From contig JACDDA010000006.1 of the NCBI GenBank assembly GCA_013817245.1, positions 62,001-126,000 of the forward strand: a DNA stretch of 64,000 bases. The letters are read 5' to 3'. Source of the DNA: Gammaproteobacteria bacterium. Its GTDB lineage: Bacteria; Pseudomonadota; Gammaproteobacteria; HTCC5015. Below, in pieces: positions 1 to 8,454 of this stretch. A program made the translations under genes and the position numbers. Position 1 is the first letter of the stretch. Each line of letters begins with the position of its first letter. Under the pieces are notes generated by a model that did not search any database, was not told where the DNA came from, and saw nothing but the letters and a program-made list of their open reading frames with translations.

Positions 1-235
1 CTTCTAAACCCCGCAGCTCGGCAAAACTCGGATGCGCGTTAAAATCCAATTGATTGGTAAATAATTGATCAATATAAGGACTACCAAATACCCCTGCCGG
101 CAGGCTGATGTTGTGTAAAACAATCAAATCCATCTCACACGCCAAGCCCGTGTGCGGCCGCGGCCGCAGATCGGCATTCGGCGATTCGACTCGCCGTGCA
201 CCTTGCAACCAATGATCATCTGTTATGGAAAACAT
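1..235 (-). CDS. ampD: AmpD, 1,6-anhydro-MurNAc-L-Ala amidase (N-terminal part)
   Basis: Reverse-strand reading from an ATG at 235 gives 78 codons that run off the left edge, so only the N-terminal part is present. The peptide starts MFSITDDHWLQGARRVESPN and contains LHNISLPAGVFGSPYIDQLF and NAHPSFAELRGLE. This is the characteristic AmpD start; the His of the HNISLP segment corresponds to a zinc ligand in the family. AmpD is a cytoplasmic zinc amidase that removes the stem peptide from anhydro-muropeptides during cell-wall recycling, and this fits the mpl gene at 18.5 kb, which re-uses the released tripeptide. It is divergent from rep with 84 bases between the starts. The start fits the family length but has no strong Shine-Dalgarno. 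Confidence 0.9.
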   Translation of the reverse strand, partial: MFSITDDHWLQGARRVESPNADLRPRPHTGLACEMDLIVLHNISLPAGVFGSPYIDQLFTNQLDFNAHPSFAELRGLE

Positions 236-319
236 CAAGCCCTATCTCCACCTGTCATTTTAAGTCACTCTAAAAATCAAGCGTGTGATTTTCACCACCA
301 TCAGTACAATGCCCACGCG

Positions 320-2344
320 ATGAGCAGCCTCAATCCCCAACAACACGCCGCAGTACAAACCACCGACCAGCATTTATTGGTGCTTGCGGGTGCGGGCAGC
401 GGTAAAACCCGCGTCATCACCGAAAAAATCGCCCACCTTATTAATGATAGGCAGATTGATCCGGCGCGCATTGTCGCTGTGACCTTCACCAACAAAGCCG
501 CGCATGAAATGCGCCAGCGAATTAGTAAACGTCTTAGCGGTAAAACGCCCAAAGGCCTCAGCATTTCGACGTTCCATACCTTGGGTCTGACTATTCTACA
601 ACGCGAATACAAACCTGCGGGTTATAAAGCGCGCTTCAGTATTTTTGACGCGACCGACGCACAAACCATTTTGCAAGAACTCATCAAAGAAAGTCACGAA
701 GGTTATATCGGCGATGCACAAAATGCCTGCTGGGCGATTTCACGTTTAAAAAATGATCTGATTTTTCCCGAAGCCGCACTGGTCGACGCCGCCGATGCAC
801 AAGCCATGTCGCTGGCAAAACTCTATGCCCGTTATCAACGTCAATTAGTCGCGTATAACGCGGTGGATTTTGATGACTTATTATTGCAACCGGTGCGCGT
901 GTTGCGCGAACAAGGCGAAGTATTGGATCGCTGGCAAGGCAGCATTCGGCATTTATTAGTTGATGAATACCAAGATACCAACGCCGTGCAATACGCATTA
1001 GTGCAATTACTGATCGGCCCCTACGCAAAACTCACCGCCGTCGGTGATGACGATCAATCCATCTACGCATGGCGTGGTGCGCGCCCGGAAAATCTCCAAC
1101 GTTTAACGGAAGATTATCCCGATTTAAAAATTATCAAACTCGAACAAAACTATCGTTCGATGGGACGCATTTTAAAATGCGCCAATCACGTCATCGCCAA
1201 CAATCCACACACCTTTGAGAAAAAACTCTGGAGTGAATTAGGTTACGGTGATCCCATTCGCGTGTTACCCAACGCCACAGCAGATGAAGAAGCCGAACGT
1301 GTCATCAGCGAAATTTTGCATTTAAAATTTCAAACACGCTGCCGCAATCGCGACATCGCCATTTTGTATCGCGGCAATCATCAATCACGGCCGTTTGAAG
1401 CTTGCTTACGCTTGCATGATTTACCTTACAAAGTCAGCGGCGGCACGGCCTTTTTTGAACGCGCAGAAATCAAAGACATCATCGCGTATTTGCGCATCAT
1501 TACTAACCCCGATGACGATGCTGCATTTTTGCGCGTCATCAACACACCGCGTCGCGAAATCGGCGCGGGTACTTTAGAAAAACTCGGCCATTTTTCTCGT
1601 GAGTTACACAGCTCACTCGGCGTTGCGGCAGAACACAACGGTGCGCGTCATGTATTAGGCAGCGCCGCGTATGGGCGCCTGGCGGGCTTCACCGATAGCA
1701 TTCGTGAATTTCGTTTAGCCACTGAACACCAAGATGCGCATAAATTAATTTGTCGACTAGTGGAAGACATTGAATACAGCGATTGGTTATTGAGCGTATC
1801 GAAAGACAAACCCACCGCCGAAGCGCGCATGAAAAACGTGCAAGACTTATTAGACTGGATCCACAATCTTTGCAAACGCGCAGACGAACCTTTAACACTA
1901 GAAGCCTTGGTGAATAAATTATCGTTGATGGACATCATCGAACGTAACGAACAAACCCAAGATGAAGATTCCGTACAACTCATGACGCTGCATGCGGCTA
2001 AAGGCTTAGAATTTCCACACGTGTTTTTAGTCGGCATGGAAGATGGCGTGTTACCGCATCATAGTCACACGCAAGCAGATAGCGAAAACACCCAAGGCTT
2101 AGAAGAAGAACGCCGTTTGTTATACGTAGGCATTACGCGCGCACAACGCACGCTCACCATCACTTACGCTGGCAATCGCAAACGCCAAGGCGAACTGATG
2201 AGCTGCGAACCCAGCCGCTTTCTTGAAGAATTACCACTAGACGAAATTGAATGGTTAGGTAAAACCGCCGACATCGCGCCTGAAGAAAAAATCGCGCGCG
2301 GTAATTCGCGTTTAGATTCATTGCGCGAACTATTAAACAGTTAA
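320..2344 (+). CDS. rep: ATP-dependent DNA helicase Rep
   Basis: A superfamily 1A 3'-5' helicase that helps replication forks pass bound proteins. The ATG at 320 gives 674 residues, almost exactly the length of E. coli Rep. Reading further upstream would overlap ampD and adds no family sequence. Visible motifs: Walker A AGAGSGKT at residues 23-30, the FTNKAA motif Ia, STFHTLG, DEYQDT (motif II, about 215-220), GDDDQSIYAWRGA (motif III), QNYRS (motif IV), LMTLHAAKGLEF (motif V) and YVGITRAQ (motif VI). ISTFHTLGL, LGYG and CxxRGNHQSRPFE-like stretches point to Rep rather than UvrD/PcrA. The rnd gene follows after 38 bases and may be co-transcribed. Confidence 0.95.
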   Translation: MSSLNPQQHAAVQTTDQHLLVLAGAGSGKTRVITEKIAHLINDRQIDPARIVAVTFTNKAAHEMRQRISKRLSGKTPKGLSISTFHTLGLTILQREYKPAGYKARFSIFDATDAQTILQELIKESHEGYIGDAQNACWAISRLKNDLIFPEAALVDAADAQAMSLAKLYARYQRQLVAYNAVDFDDLLLQPVRVLREQGEVLDRWQGSIRHLLVDEYQDTNAVQYALVQLLIGPYAKLTAVGDDDQSIYAWRGARPENLQRLTEDYPDLKIIKLEQNYRSMGRILKCANHVIANNPHTFEKKLWSELGYGDPIRVLPNATADEEAERVISEILHLKFQTRCRNRDIAILYRGNHQSRPFEACLRLHDLPYKVSGGTAFFERAEIKDIIAYLRIITNPDDDAAFLRVINTPRREIGAGTLEKLGHFSRELHSSLGVAAEHNGARHVLGSAAYGRLAGFTDSIREFRLATEHQDAHKLICRLVEDIEYSDWLLSVSKDKPTAEARMKNVQDLLDWIHNLCKRADEPLTLEALVNKLSLMDIIERNEQTQDEDSVQLMTLHAAKGLEFPHVFLVGMEDGVLPHHSHTQADSENTQGLEEERRLLYVGITRAQRTLTITYAGNRKRQGELMSCEPSRFLEELPLDEIEWLGKTADIAPEEKIARGNSRLDSLRELLNS

Positions 2345-2382
2345 TCACACTTCACCACCCACTTCACCATAAGCGAACGCTC

Positions 2383-3522
2383 ATGACGCAACTCATCACC
2401 TCCGCCGCCGAATTAACCACCTTCGCGCAACTGCTCAACACTTCATCGTGGATCACTATCGACACCGAATTTGTCCGTGAAAAAACCTATTATCCCGAAT
2501 TGTGTTTAATTCAAATTGGCAACGCCGAACACAGCGCCGTCATTGATACGCAAGCGTTTGACGATTTAAGCGGATTAGAAAATTTATTATTTAATCCTAA
2601 CATTATTAAAGTGGTGCACGCCGCCAGCCAAGACATGGAAATATTTTATTATCGTTTCAAACGCATGCCTGCACCCATGTTTGATACACAACAAGCGGCA
2701 GCACTATTAGGTTTTGGTGAACAAATTGGCTATGCCAACTTAGTTGAAAAATTGCTCGGCGTGATCGTCGACAAATCACAAACACGTACTGATTGGTCAA
2801 AGCGGCCGTTAAGCGAAGCACAAATCGAATACGCCGCTGATGACGTACGTTATCTTGCGCAAATTTATCCGATGTTGATCGCCGATCTTGAAAAACGTGG
2901 CCGACATGCGTGGCTACACGAAGACTTCGCGGCTTTAAGCGACATTCAACGTTACGAAGTTCATCCAGAAAATTTATGGCAGCGCATCAAACAAGTTAAT
3001 CGCCTGCGCGGCGTAGAAATTAATGCGTTAAAATATTTAGCCGCATGGCGTGAAAATATTGCACAACAAGAAAATAAACCGCGCAAATGGTTAATTAGTG
3101 ATGAAGTCTTATTAGACATTGCGCGTATCAAACCCCGCACCGTCGCCGACTTCGCACGTTTACGTGGTTTAGAACCCAGCAAATTACAACGTTATGGCGA
3201 CACGCTTTTAAATTTAGTTACGCAAGCACTCGCAGAACCAAAAGAAGTTTGGCCGCAATTAGAAAAATCACCACAAGCCAGCGTTGCACAAGAAGCGATC
3301 GCCGATGCACTCATGGCCATCGTGCGCATGCTCGCAGCAGAACACGACATCGCACCCGGCGCATTAGCCAGCCGCAATGATTTATTACAACTCGCGATGG
3401 GCGCACGTGATGTCGCATTACTCACTGGCTGGCCACGCCACGTCGCGGGCGATGCGGCATTAAAATTTTTGAATGGTGATAGTGATTTAAAAATAGAAAA
3501 TAATACTTTGAAGCTTTTGTAG
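2383..3522 (+). CDS. rnd: Ribonuclease D
   Basis: A 379-residue 3'-5' exoribonuclease that trims tRNA precursors and other stable RNAs. The N-terminal DEDDy exonuclease domain shows DTEFVREKTYYPELCLIQIG (Exo I), VHAASQDMEIF (Exo II), the VEKLLG helix and EYAADDVRYL (Exo III, with the diagnostic Tyr). An HRDC nucleic-acid-binding domain follows at about residues 210-290 (WQRIKQVNRL; LAAWRENIAQQENKP). Length and order match E. coli RNase D. It lies 38 bases behind rep in the same direction and is followed by a long palindrome-rich intergenic stretch that may end its transcript. Confidence 0.94.
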   Translation: MTQLITSAAELTTFAQLLNTSSWITIDTEFVREKTYYPELCLIQIGNAEHSAVIDTQAFDDLSGLENLLFNPNIIKVVHAASQDMEIFYYRFKRMPAPMFDTQQAAALLGFGEQIGYANLVEKLLGVIVDKSQTRTDWSKRPLSEAQIEYAADDVRYLAQIYPMLIADLEKRGRHAWLHEDFAALSDIQRYEVHPENLWQRIKQVNRLRGVEINALKYLAAWRENIAQQENKPRKWLISDEVLLDIARIKPRTVADFARLRGLEPSKLQRYGDTLLNLVTQALAEPKEVWPQLEKSPQASVAQEAIADALMAIVRMLAAEHDIAPGALASRNDLLQLAMGARDVALLTGWPRHVAGDAALKFLNGDSDLKIENNTLKLL

Positions 3523-3528
3523 TTGTAG

Positions 3529-3573
3529 GGCGCAATAAGCGCAGCGTGAAATACCCGTAGGGTACATTGCGCC
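3529..3573. repeat. Interspersed-type palindrome after rnd
   Basis: An 8-base perfect outer stem (GGCGCAAT / ATTGCGCC) encloses a second small hairpin (TACCC gta GGGTA). It starts 6 bases after the rnd stop. This layout resembles the short palindromic units scattered between genes in many gammaproteobacteria. It could also slow or end the rnd transcript, although the T-run behind it is short. Confidence 0.6.
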
Positions 3574-4388
3574 GCATCTTTTAAAAACATAAGCGTTTCG
3601 CTCGTCCGCCGGAAGTATGGAGGCGTAAATCAAAGTCTTAGGCGAGCAACTTTGACTGCCAGGGATGGCATGAATGCAGATTTTGCAGGAGCAAAAATCT
3701 GCGGTCGTAACAACAATTTGAATATTCTTATAAAAGCAGAAGCGTTTCGCTCGTCGCTACGCGACTACAGCGAGTAACTTTTTGTCGTAACAAAAAGTCA
3801 CCAAAAAATACTCCCCCGATGCCACGTACGAGAATGAAACAAAACTTCATTCTCGTATTCCCTCGTCATCTTTAAAGGCTCACGCGTCGCCTCAACGTAA
3901 CATCGTGTTGCGATCGGCTCACATGAACATCCCTGTTCATGTGTCGCTAGCCTTTAAACATGCCTCGACGTGTCATAACGGGGTATCGTTCCTTTGTTTT
4001 AATACAATGATATTTTCAACATCTCAAATGCTTATCAATTTCGTGAGTTTAAACAAAGTAACATCCCCCTTATGGCTCGCTGAGTATTGCGGTGCTTGTA
4101 GGGGAAAACAAACAGGATGTTTGTTTTAGTTCCGCCGCGACAAGGACGTCGCGTCGGAACGACCCGTTACAAGCGCTGCAATACGAAGGAACTGCGCGTG
4201 TTGTTTACGCGCAGCGAGACATCGGGGAGCGCTTCTTTGGTTACTTTCTTGTCGCGACAAGAAAGTAACCGCCCGCCGGTGCGCAACCGGCTAATAGAAT
4301 GCTTTTACAGAAAACACGCTGCACTTAATACATTAAAAGATATAATCAAAAAATAGTTAGTTAAATTTATCACACAGGCCAACAATCC
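3574..4388. other. Palindrome-rich intergenic region without genes
   Basis: About 815 bases between rnd and the esterase. Two short open frames here have no recognisable protein features and run through the palindromes, so I do not call them. The stretch AGCGTTTCGCTCG occurs twice (about 3592 and 3741), each followed some way on by GCGAGYAACTTT. A stem-loop at 3676-3702 pairs GCAGATTTTGC with GCAAAAATCTGC. A larger inverted-repeat element fills 3772-4270, and a small hairpin (CCGGT gcgca ACCGG) lies at 4276-4290. The region looks like accumulated repetitive palindromic DNA, not a decayed gene. Confidence 0.6.
3772..4270. mobile_element. Putative MITE-like element with about 53-base inverted ends
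   Basis: The left end (3772-3825) and right end (4218-4270) are imperfect inverted copies: the reverse complement of the right end aligns with the left along its whole length, through the TAACTTT, TTGTCG, ACAA(A/G)AAAGT and CTCCCCGATG blocks. Each end is itself a hairpin; on the right, 4239-4270 is a perfect 32-base palindrome. Inside are nested perfect inverted repeats: 3827-3857 (12-base arms), 3871-3880 with 3949-3958 (TTTAAAGGCT / AGCCTTTAAA), and 3920-3943 (10-base arms). There is no transposase gene. I see no clear target-site duplication, so the mobile interpretation is inference; it may instead be a compound palindromic repeat. Confidence 0.45.
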
Positions 4389-5048
4389 ATGCCCGATTTA
4401 CCTTGTATTACATTAGAACCCGCAACCACCGCAACTGCATCTATTATTTGGTTGCATGGTCTCGGCGCAGATGGTCATGACTTCGAAGCGATTGTGCCAG
4501 AGTTGCGTTTGCCGAAAACGCTGCCGATTCGTTTTGTGTTTCCAAATGCGCCGTCGATTCCGGTGACGATTAATAATGGTTATGTAATGCCGGCGTGGTA
4601 TGACATTTTAGAAATGAACGTGGAGCGCAAGCTCAATGAAAAACAATTAATCGCATCTGCTGATGCGGTGCATGGTTTGATTGATCGTGAGATTAAACGC
4701 GGTGTTGCGAGTCAGCGAATTATTCTTGCGGGTTTTTCGCAAGGCGGTGCGGTGAATTATCACGCGGCGTTAACGTATCCGCATAAGTTAGGTGGTTTGT
4801 TAGCCCTTTCAACTTATTTTCCTACTGCGGATTCGGTAGTGCGAAAAAATGCGGATCTCGCGTTGGATATTTTGATTTGTCATGGTACGCAAGATCCAGT
4901 GGTGCCGGAGTTGTTGGGACAAAAAAGTGTGAAGTCTTTAAGCGCGATGGGTTATAGGCCGCAATATAAAACGTATCCGATGCCGCATTCGGTGTGCGCG
5001 GAAGAAGTGGTAGATATTTCTATCTGGATACAAAAAGTATTGGCATAA
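4389..5048 (+). CDS. Carboxylesterase of the acyl-protein thioesterase/phospholipase family
   Basis: A 219-residue alpha/beta hydrolase of the small esterase family that includes Pseudomonas carboxylesterase II. Signs are IIWLHGLGADGHDFE near the N-terminus (oxyanion loop), the nucleophile elbow GFSQGG with the Ser near residue 117, the acid in HGTQDPVVP (Asp near 169) and the His in MPHSV near 200. There is no signal peptide, so it should be cytoplasmic. The natural substrate cannot be read from sequence; relatives cleave short-chain carboxylic esters or acyl thioesters. It stands alone between the palindrome-rich region and ilvD. Confidence 0.88.
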   Translation: MPDLPCITLEPATTATASIIWLHGLGADGHDFEAIVPELRLPKTLPIRFVFPNAPSIPVTINNGYVMPAWYDILEMNVERKLNEKQLIASADAVHGLIDREIKRGVASQRIILAGFSQGGAVNYHAALTYPHKLGGLLALSTYFPTADSVVRKNADLALDILICHGTQDPVVPELLGQKSVKSLSAMGYRPQYKTYPMPHSVCAEEVVDISIWIQKVLA

Positions 5049-5209
5049 ATAAGCTGCTTGTCTGCGCGGTCATTTTGCTGCCGCTGATGTGACAGTTTTA
5101 TTGCACAGATGACGGGCAGAATCGCGCTGCTTTAATTCAAAACGTCTTGTGTTGCTCATGTTAGCTTGGTTTAATGCGCGCTCTTGATCTGCAACACGTA
5201 GGTATTCTC

Positions 5210-6922
5210 ATGAGCAAAAAATCCGGTAAATCTAAATCTGATATTCGCAAATTTTCTTCACAAGTGGTGGATGGTATTGAGCGTCTGCCGAGTCGCGCGA
5301 TGTTGCATCCGGTGGGTTTCACCGATGCGGATTTTGAAAAACCGCAGGTGGGTATTGCGTCAACGTGGAGTATGGTGACGCCGTGCAATATGCACATTAA
5401 TAAACTTGCTGATGCAGCGTGCGCGGGTGCGGATACGGCCGGTGGCAAAGGCGTTATTTTTAATACCATCACGGTGTCAGACGGCATTTCGATGGGCACT
5501 GAAGGCATGAAGTATTCGCTGGTATCGCGTGAAGTGATCGCGGATTCAATTGAAACGGTTGTGGCCGGCCAAGGTTTTGATGGCGTCGTCGCGTTTGGTG
5601 GCTGCGATAAAAATATGCCCGGTTGCTTGATCGCGCTGGCGCGTTTAAATCGCCCGGCGGTTTTTGTTTACGGCGGTACGATTTTGCCCGGCGTACATAA
5701 TGGTAAAAATATCGACGTGGTTTCCACGTTTGAAGTGGTCGGCGCATTCGCCAACAAAACTATCGAAATCAAAGAAGTAAAAGAAATCGAACACGAAGCG
5801 ATTCCAGGCGCGGGTTCTTGCGGCGGCATGTACACCGCGAACACGATGGCCTCTGGCATTGAAGCCTTGGGCATGAGTTTGCCGAATAGCTCGGCGCAAA
5901 ATGCGGTGTCTCAAGACAAACTCAACGATAGTCGCGCCGCAGGCGTTGCGGTCGTGAATTTACTGAAGCTCGACCTCAAACCCCGCGACATCATGACCAA
6001 GAAGGCCTTTGAAAATGCCATCACCGTCATCATCAGCTTGGGTGGTTCTACCAATGCCGTGTTGCATTTATTGGCGATGGCGCATGCTTGCGGCGTTAAA
6101 TTACAGCTTGATGATTTCACCCGCATCGGTAAAAAAGTCCCGGTACTGGCGGATCTGCGCCCCAGCGGTAAATACATGATGTCCGAGCTGATCAAAATTG
6201 GCGGCATTCAGCCCTTGATGAAAATGCTGCTGGATGCCGGTTTGTTACACGGCGACTGCATGACTGTCACCGGCAAAACCTTGCGAGAAAATCTCAAAGA
6301 CGTACAGCCTTATCCGGCCGGTCAAGACGTGGTGCGCAGTTTGGACAATCCCATCAAACCCAACAGTCACTTGGTCATTTTGCGCGGTAATTTGGCGCCC
6401 GAAGGTGCCGTTGCCAAAATCTCTGGCAAAGAAGGCCTGGCCTTCACCGGCAAAGCCAAAGTTTTCGATTCTGAAGAAAAAGCTCTGCAAGCGATTCTGG
6501 CCGGCAAAATTAAAAAAGGTCATGTCGTGGTCGTGCGTTACGAAGGCCCCAAAGGTGGCCCTGGTATGCGCGAAATGTTATCGCCCACCGCCGCGATCAT
6601 GGGTCGGGGATTGGGTGGCGACGTTGCTTTAATTACCGACGGCCGTTTTTCTGGCGGTAGCCATGGTTTCGTTGTTGGACACATCACACCCGAAGCGTAT
6701 ACCGGTGGGCCATTAGCGCTGGTGCAAAACGATGACGAGATCACCATCGACTCGACTAAGCGTAGCCTGCTGTTAAACGTATCGGAAAAAGAACTCAAAG
6801 CGCGCAAAAAAGCGTGGAAACAACCGAAACCTCGTTATACCCACGGCGTATTAGCGAAATACGCAGCATTAGTAGGCTCAGCATCGGAAGGTGCGGTGAC
6901 CGATAAAGATTTAGAGCTTTAG
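5210..6922 (+). CDS. ilvD: Dihydroxy-acid dehydratase
   Basis: Converts 2,3-dihydroxy-isovalerate and dihydroxy-methylvalerate to the 2-keto acids of valine and isoleucine synthesis, using an Fe-S cluster. The ATG at 5210 ([11 protein letters not shown]) gives 570 residues, the usual length; an upstream ATG at 5174 would add 12 residues without family similarity. Cluster-ligand motifs are visible: CDKNMPGC at about 132-139 and [12 protein letters not shown] near 204; also [19 protein letters not shown] in the C-terminal domain. It is monocistronic here, with a palindrome just downstream. I see no leucine-rich leader peptide or other attenuator in the 160 bases upstream. Confidence 0.95.
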   Translation: MSKKSGKSKSDIRKFSSQVVDGIERLPSRAMLHPVGFTDADFEKPQVGIASTWSMVTPCNMHINKLADAACAGADTAGGKGVIFNTITVSDGISMGTEGMKYSLVSREVIADSIETVVAGQGFDGVVAFGGCDKNMPGCLIALARLNRPAVFVYGGTILPGVHNGKNIDVVSTFEVVGAFANKTIEIKEVKEIEHEAIPGAGSCGGMYTANTMASGIEALGMSLPNSSAQNAVSQDKLNDSRAAGVAVVNLLKLDLKPRDIMTKKAFENAITVIISLGGSTNAVLHLLAMAHACGVKLQLDDFTRIGKKVPVLADLRPSGKYMMSELIKIGGIQPLMKMLLDAGLLHGDCMTVTGKTLRENLKDVQPYPAGQDVVRSLDNPIKPNSHLVILRGNLAPEGAVAKISGKEGLAFTGKAKVFDSEEKALQAILAGKIKKGHVVVVRYEGPKGGPGMREMLSPTAAIMGRGLGGDVALITDGRFSGGSHGFVVGHITPEAYTGGPLALVQNDDEITIDSTKRSLLLNVSEKELKARKKAWKQPKPRYTHGVLAKYAALVGSASEGAVTDKDLEL

Positions 6923-6957
6923 TTTTACCCTCCTTAAGTCCTCTCCACGTACCACAA

Positions 6958-6992
6958 CTCTCATACTTGTTTTTAAAAAACAAGTATGAGAG
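6958..6992. terminator. Perfect palindrome between ilvD and the Fic gene
   Basis: CTCTCATACTTGTTTT pairs with AAAACAAGTATGAGAG, a 16-base perfect stem with almost no loop. It lies 36 bases after the ilvD stop and 46 before the Fic start. It lacks a T-run after the right arm, so a classical intrinsic terminator is not certain. An operator or a transcript-end stabilising hairpin are alternatives. Confidence 0.5.
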
Positions 6993-7037
6993 ACTCATGA
7001 TCGCTTATAATTCATTGTTTTTCCTAGAGTATTGACC

Positions 7038-8402
7038 ATGCAACTGCCGGTAGATCCGCCCCCTTTTGAACATTTATTGCAGGAGGTTATGAGCCAAGAC
7101 CCTGCACTCATCAGCCGCTTGCTCAATGAATTCAGCGAAGTAGATGCGCAAGGCCGTTATCTGCATTGGGATAAATTTCGACACTTACCAGTACCCGCGG
7201 ATTTGACGGCGGAACAATGCTGGCTAGGCATTAAAATAGCTAGGCGTAACAACTATAAATCCTTGTCTCTGCACAACAAACACGGACATAAGTTTCGCTA
7301 TTGTCTACCCGCGGTTATCCAACAAGAACTCCATTACTTAGATCGACACGCAGCAGGTTCCATCCAAGCAGAAAAAGCCATTACAGATTCAGAAACGCGT
7401 ACAACGTATCTGATTCGCGGTTTGATTGAAGAGGCGATTAACTCCAGCCAACTAGAAGGCGCATCGACCACACAAAATGTTGCCAAAGAAATGATTCGGC
7501 AAGCGCGCACGCCGACTAATAAAAGCGAGCACATGATTTTTAATAACTATCAAGCGATGCATTTTATTCGCGAATCTAAAAACGATCTTTTAACGCCATC
7601 AATGATTTTTGAATTACACCGAATCCTGACAAAAAACACGCTGGACACAGAAGATCAAAGCGGCCGTTTTCGTTTAGCAAATGAAGATATTAATGTCGTT
7701 GATAACGCTAGTCAGATAATACTGCATCAACCACCACACGCCGACGAATTACCTAAGCGCCTGCAAGCCCTATGCGATTTTGCCAATACCGATGTTTTAC
7801 AATCGGCGACGCCAGATATTTTTTTACATCCCGTAATAAAAGCAATTACACTGCATTTTATGCTGGGATACGACCATCCTTTTTGTGATGGTAATGGCAG
7901 AACCGCACGTGCAATATTTTATTGGGCAATGGTGCGGCAAGGTTATTGGTTAGCTGAGTTCATTTCCATATCCGGCATTATCAAACAAAGTCCCGCACAA
8001 TATGGCAAAGCCTATTTACATACAGAAACTGACGATAACGACCTCACCTATTTTTTAATCCATCAATTAGATGTTATTCATCAAGCTATTGCCGCGCTAC
8101 ATGAATTCTTACGCACTAAAATGCAAGACATTAACGCCGCTGAGCAAATACTGACACAAAATATACGACTAAAAAACCGGCTTAATTTTCGACAGCTTGC
8201 TTTATTACGACATGCATTAAAGCATCCACGCTTTGCTTATGTCATAGAAGAACATCAACGCTCACACGGCATTTCATATGACATTGCTAGAAAAGATTTG
8301 TTATTCATGGCCGAAGAATTGAAATTACTCACCAAAACAAAAGACGGAAAACGTTATTTATTTATAGCTCCCGACGATATCGCGCAGAGAATTCGTAAAT
8401 AA
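7038..8402 (+). CDS. Fic family protein (probable AMP transferase)
   Basis: A 454-residue Fic protein. The complete catalytic motif HPFCDGNGRTAR lies at about residues 280-291; His is the base and the Gly-Asn-Gly-Arg loop binds the nucleotide phosphates. An inhibitory motif SSQLEG, fitting (S/T)xxxE(G/N), lies at about 136-141, so this is an N-terminally self-inhibited (class II) Fic protein. A winged-helix-like C-terminus follows (GISYDIARKDLLFMAEEL). These enzymes usually transfer AMP to a hydroxyl side chain of a target protein. The ATG at 7038 is preferred over a TTG two codons upstream. No small antitoxin gene lies next to it, as expected when inhibition is built in. The target is unknown. 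Confidence 0.88.
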   Translation: MQLPVDPPPFEHLLQEVMSQDPALISRLLNEFSEVDAQGRYLHWDKFRHLPVPADLTAEQCWLGIKIARRNNYKSLSLHNKHGHKFRYCLPAVIQQELHYLDRHAAGSIQAEKAITDSETRTTYLIRGLIEEAINSSQLEGASTTQNVAKEMIRQARTPTNKSEHMIFNNYQAMHFIRESKNDLLTPSMIFELHRILTKNTLDTEDQSGRFRLANEDINVVDNASQIILHQPPHADELPKRLQALCDFANTDVLQSATPDIFLHPVIKAITLHFMLGYDHPFCDGNGRTARAIFYWAMVRQGYWLAEFISISGIIKQSPAQYGKAYLHTETDDNDLTYFLIHQLDVIHQAIAALHEFLRTKMQDINAAEQILTQNIRLKNRLNFRQLALLRHALKHPRFAYVIEEHQRSHGISYDIARKDLLFMAEELKLLTKTKDGKRYLFIAPDDIAQRIRK

Positions 8403-8406
8403 AAAA

Positions 8407-8433
8407 CAGCCACTGCGAAAATCCCAGTGGCTG
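8407..8433 (-). terminator. Intrinsic terminator between convergent genes
   Basis: CAGCCACTG and CAGTGGCTG form a 9-base perfect stem with a 9-base loop. On the minus strand the stem is followed by TTTTTTATTT, so it is a strong terminator for the DUF4153-like gene. It may also act on the Fic transcript from the other side, where the T-run is weaker. Confidence 0.8.
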
Positions 8434-8454
8434 TATGTTTAATTTCAACAAAAC

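Noticed and set aside
152-319. N-terminal extension of Rep to 152
   Set aside because: The reverse strand here encodes the AmpD N-terminus, and Rep homology begins at the ATG at 320.
3905-4356. Two short plus-strand open frames in the palindrome region
   Set aside because: They pass through perfect hairpins, have no family features and no Shine-Dalgarno.
5049-5209. CRP site or leader-peptide attenuator before ilvD
   Set aside because: A TGTGA...TGCACA pair has the wrong spacing, and no branched-chain-rich leader peptide is visible.
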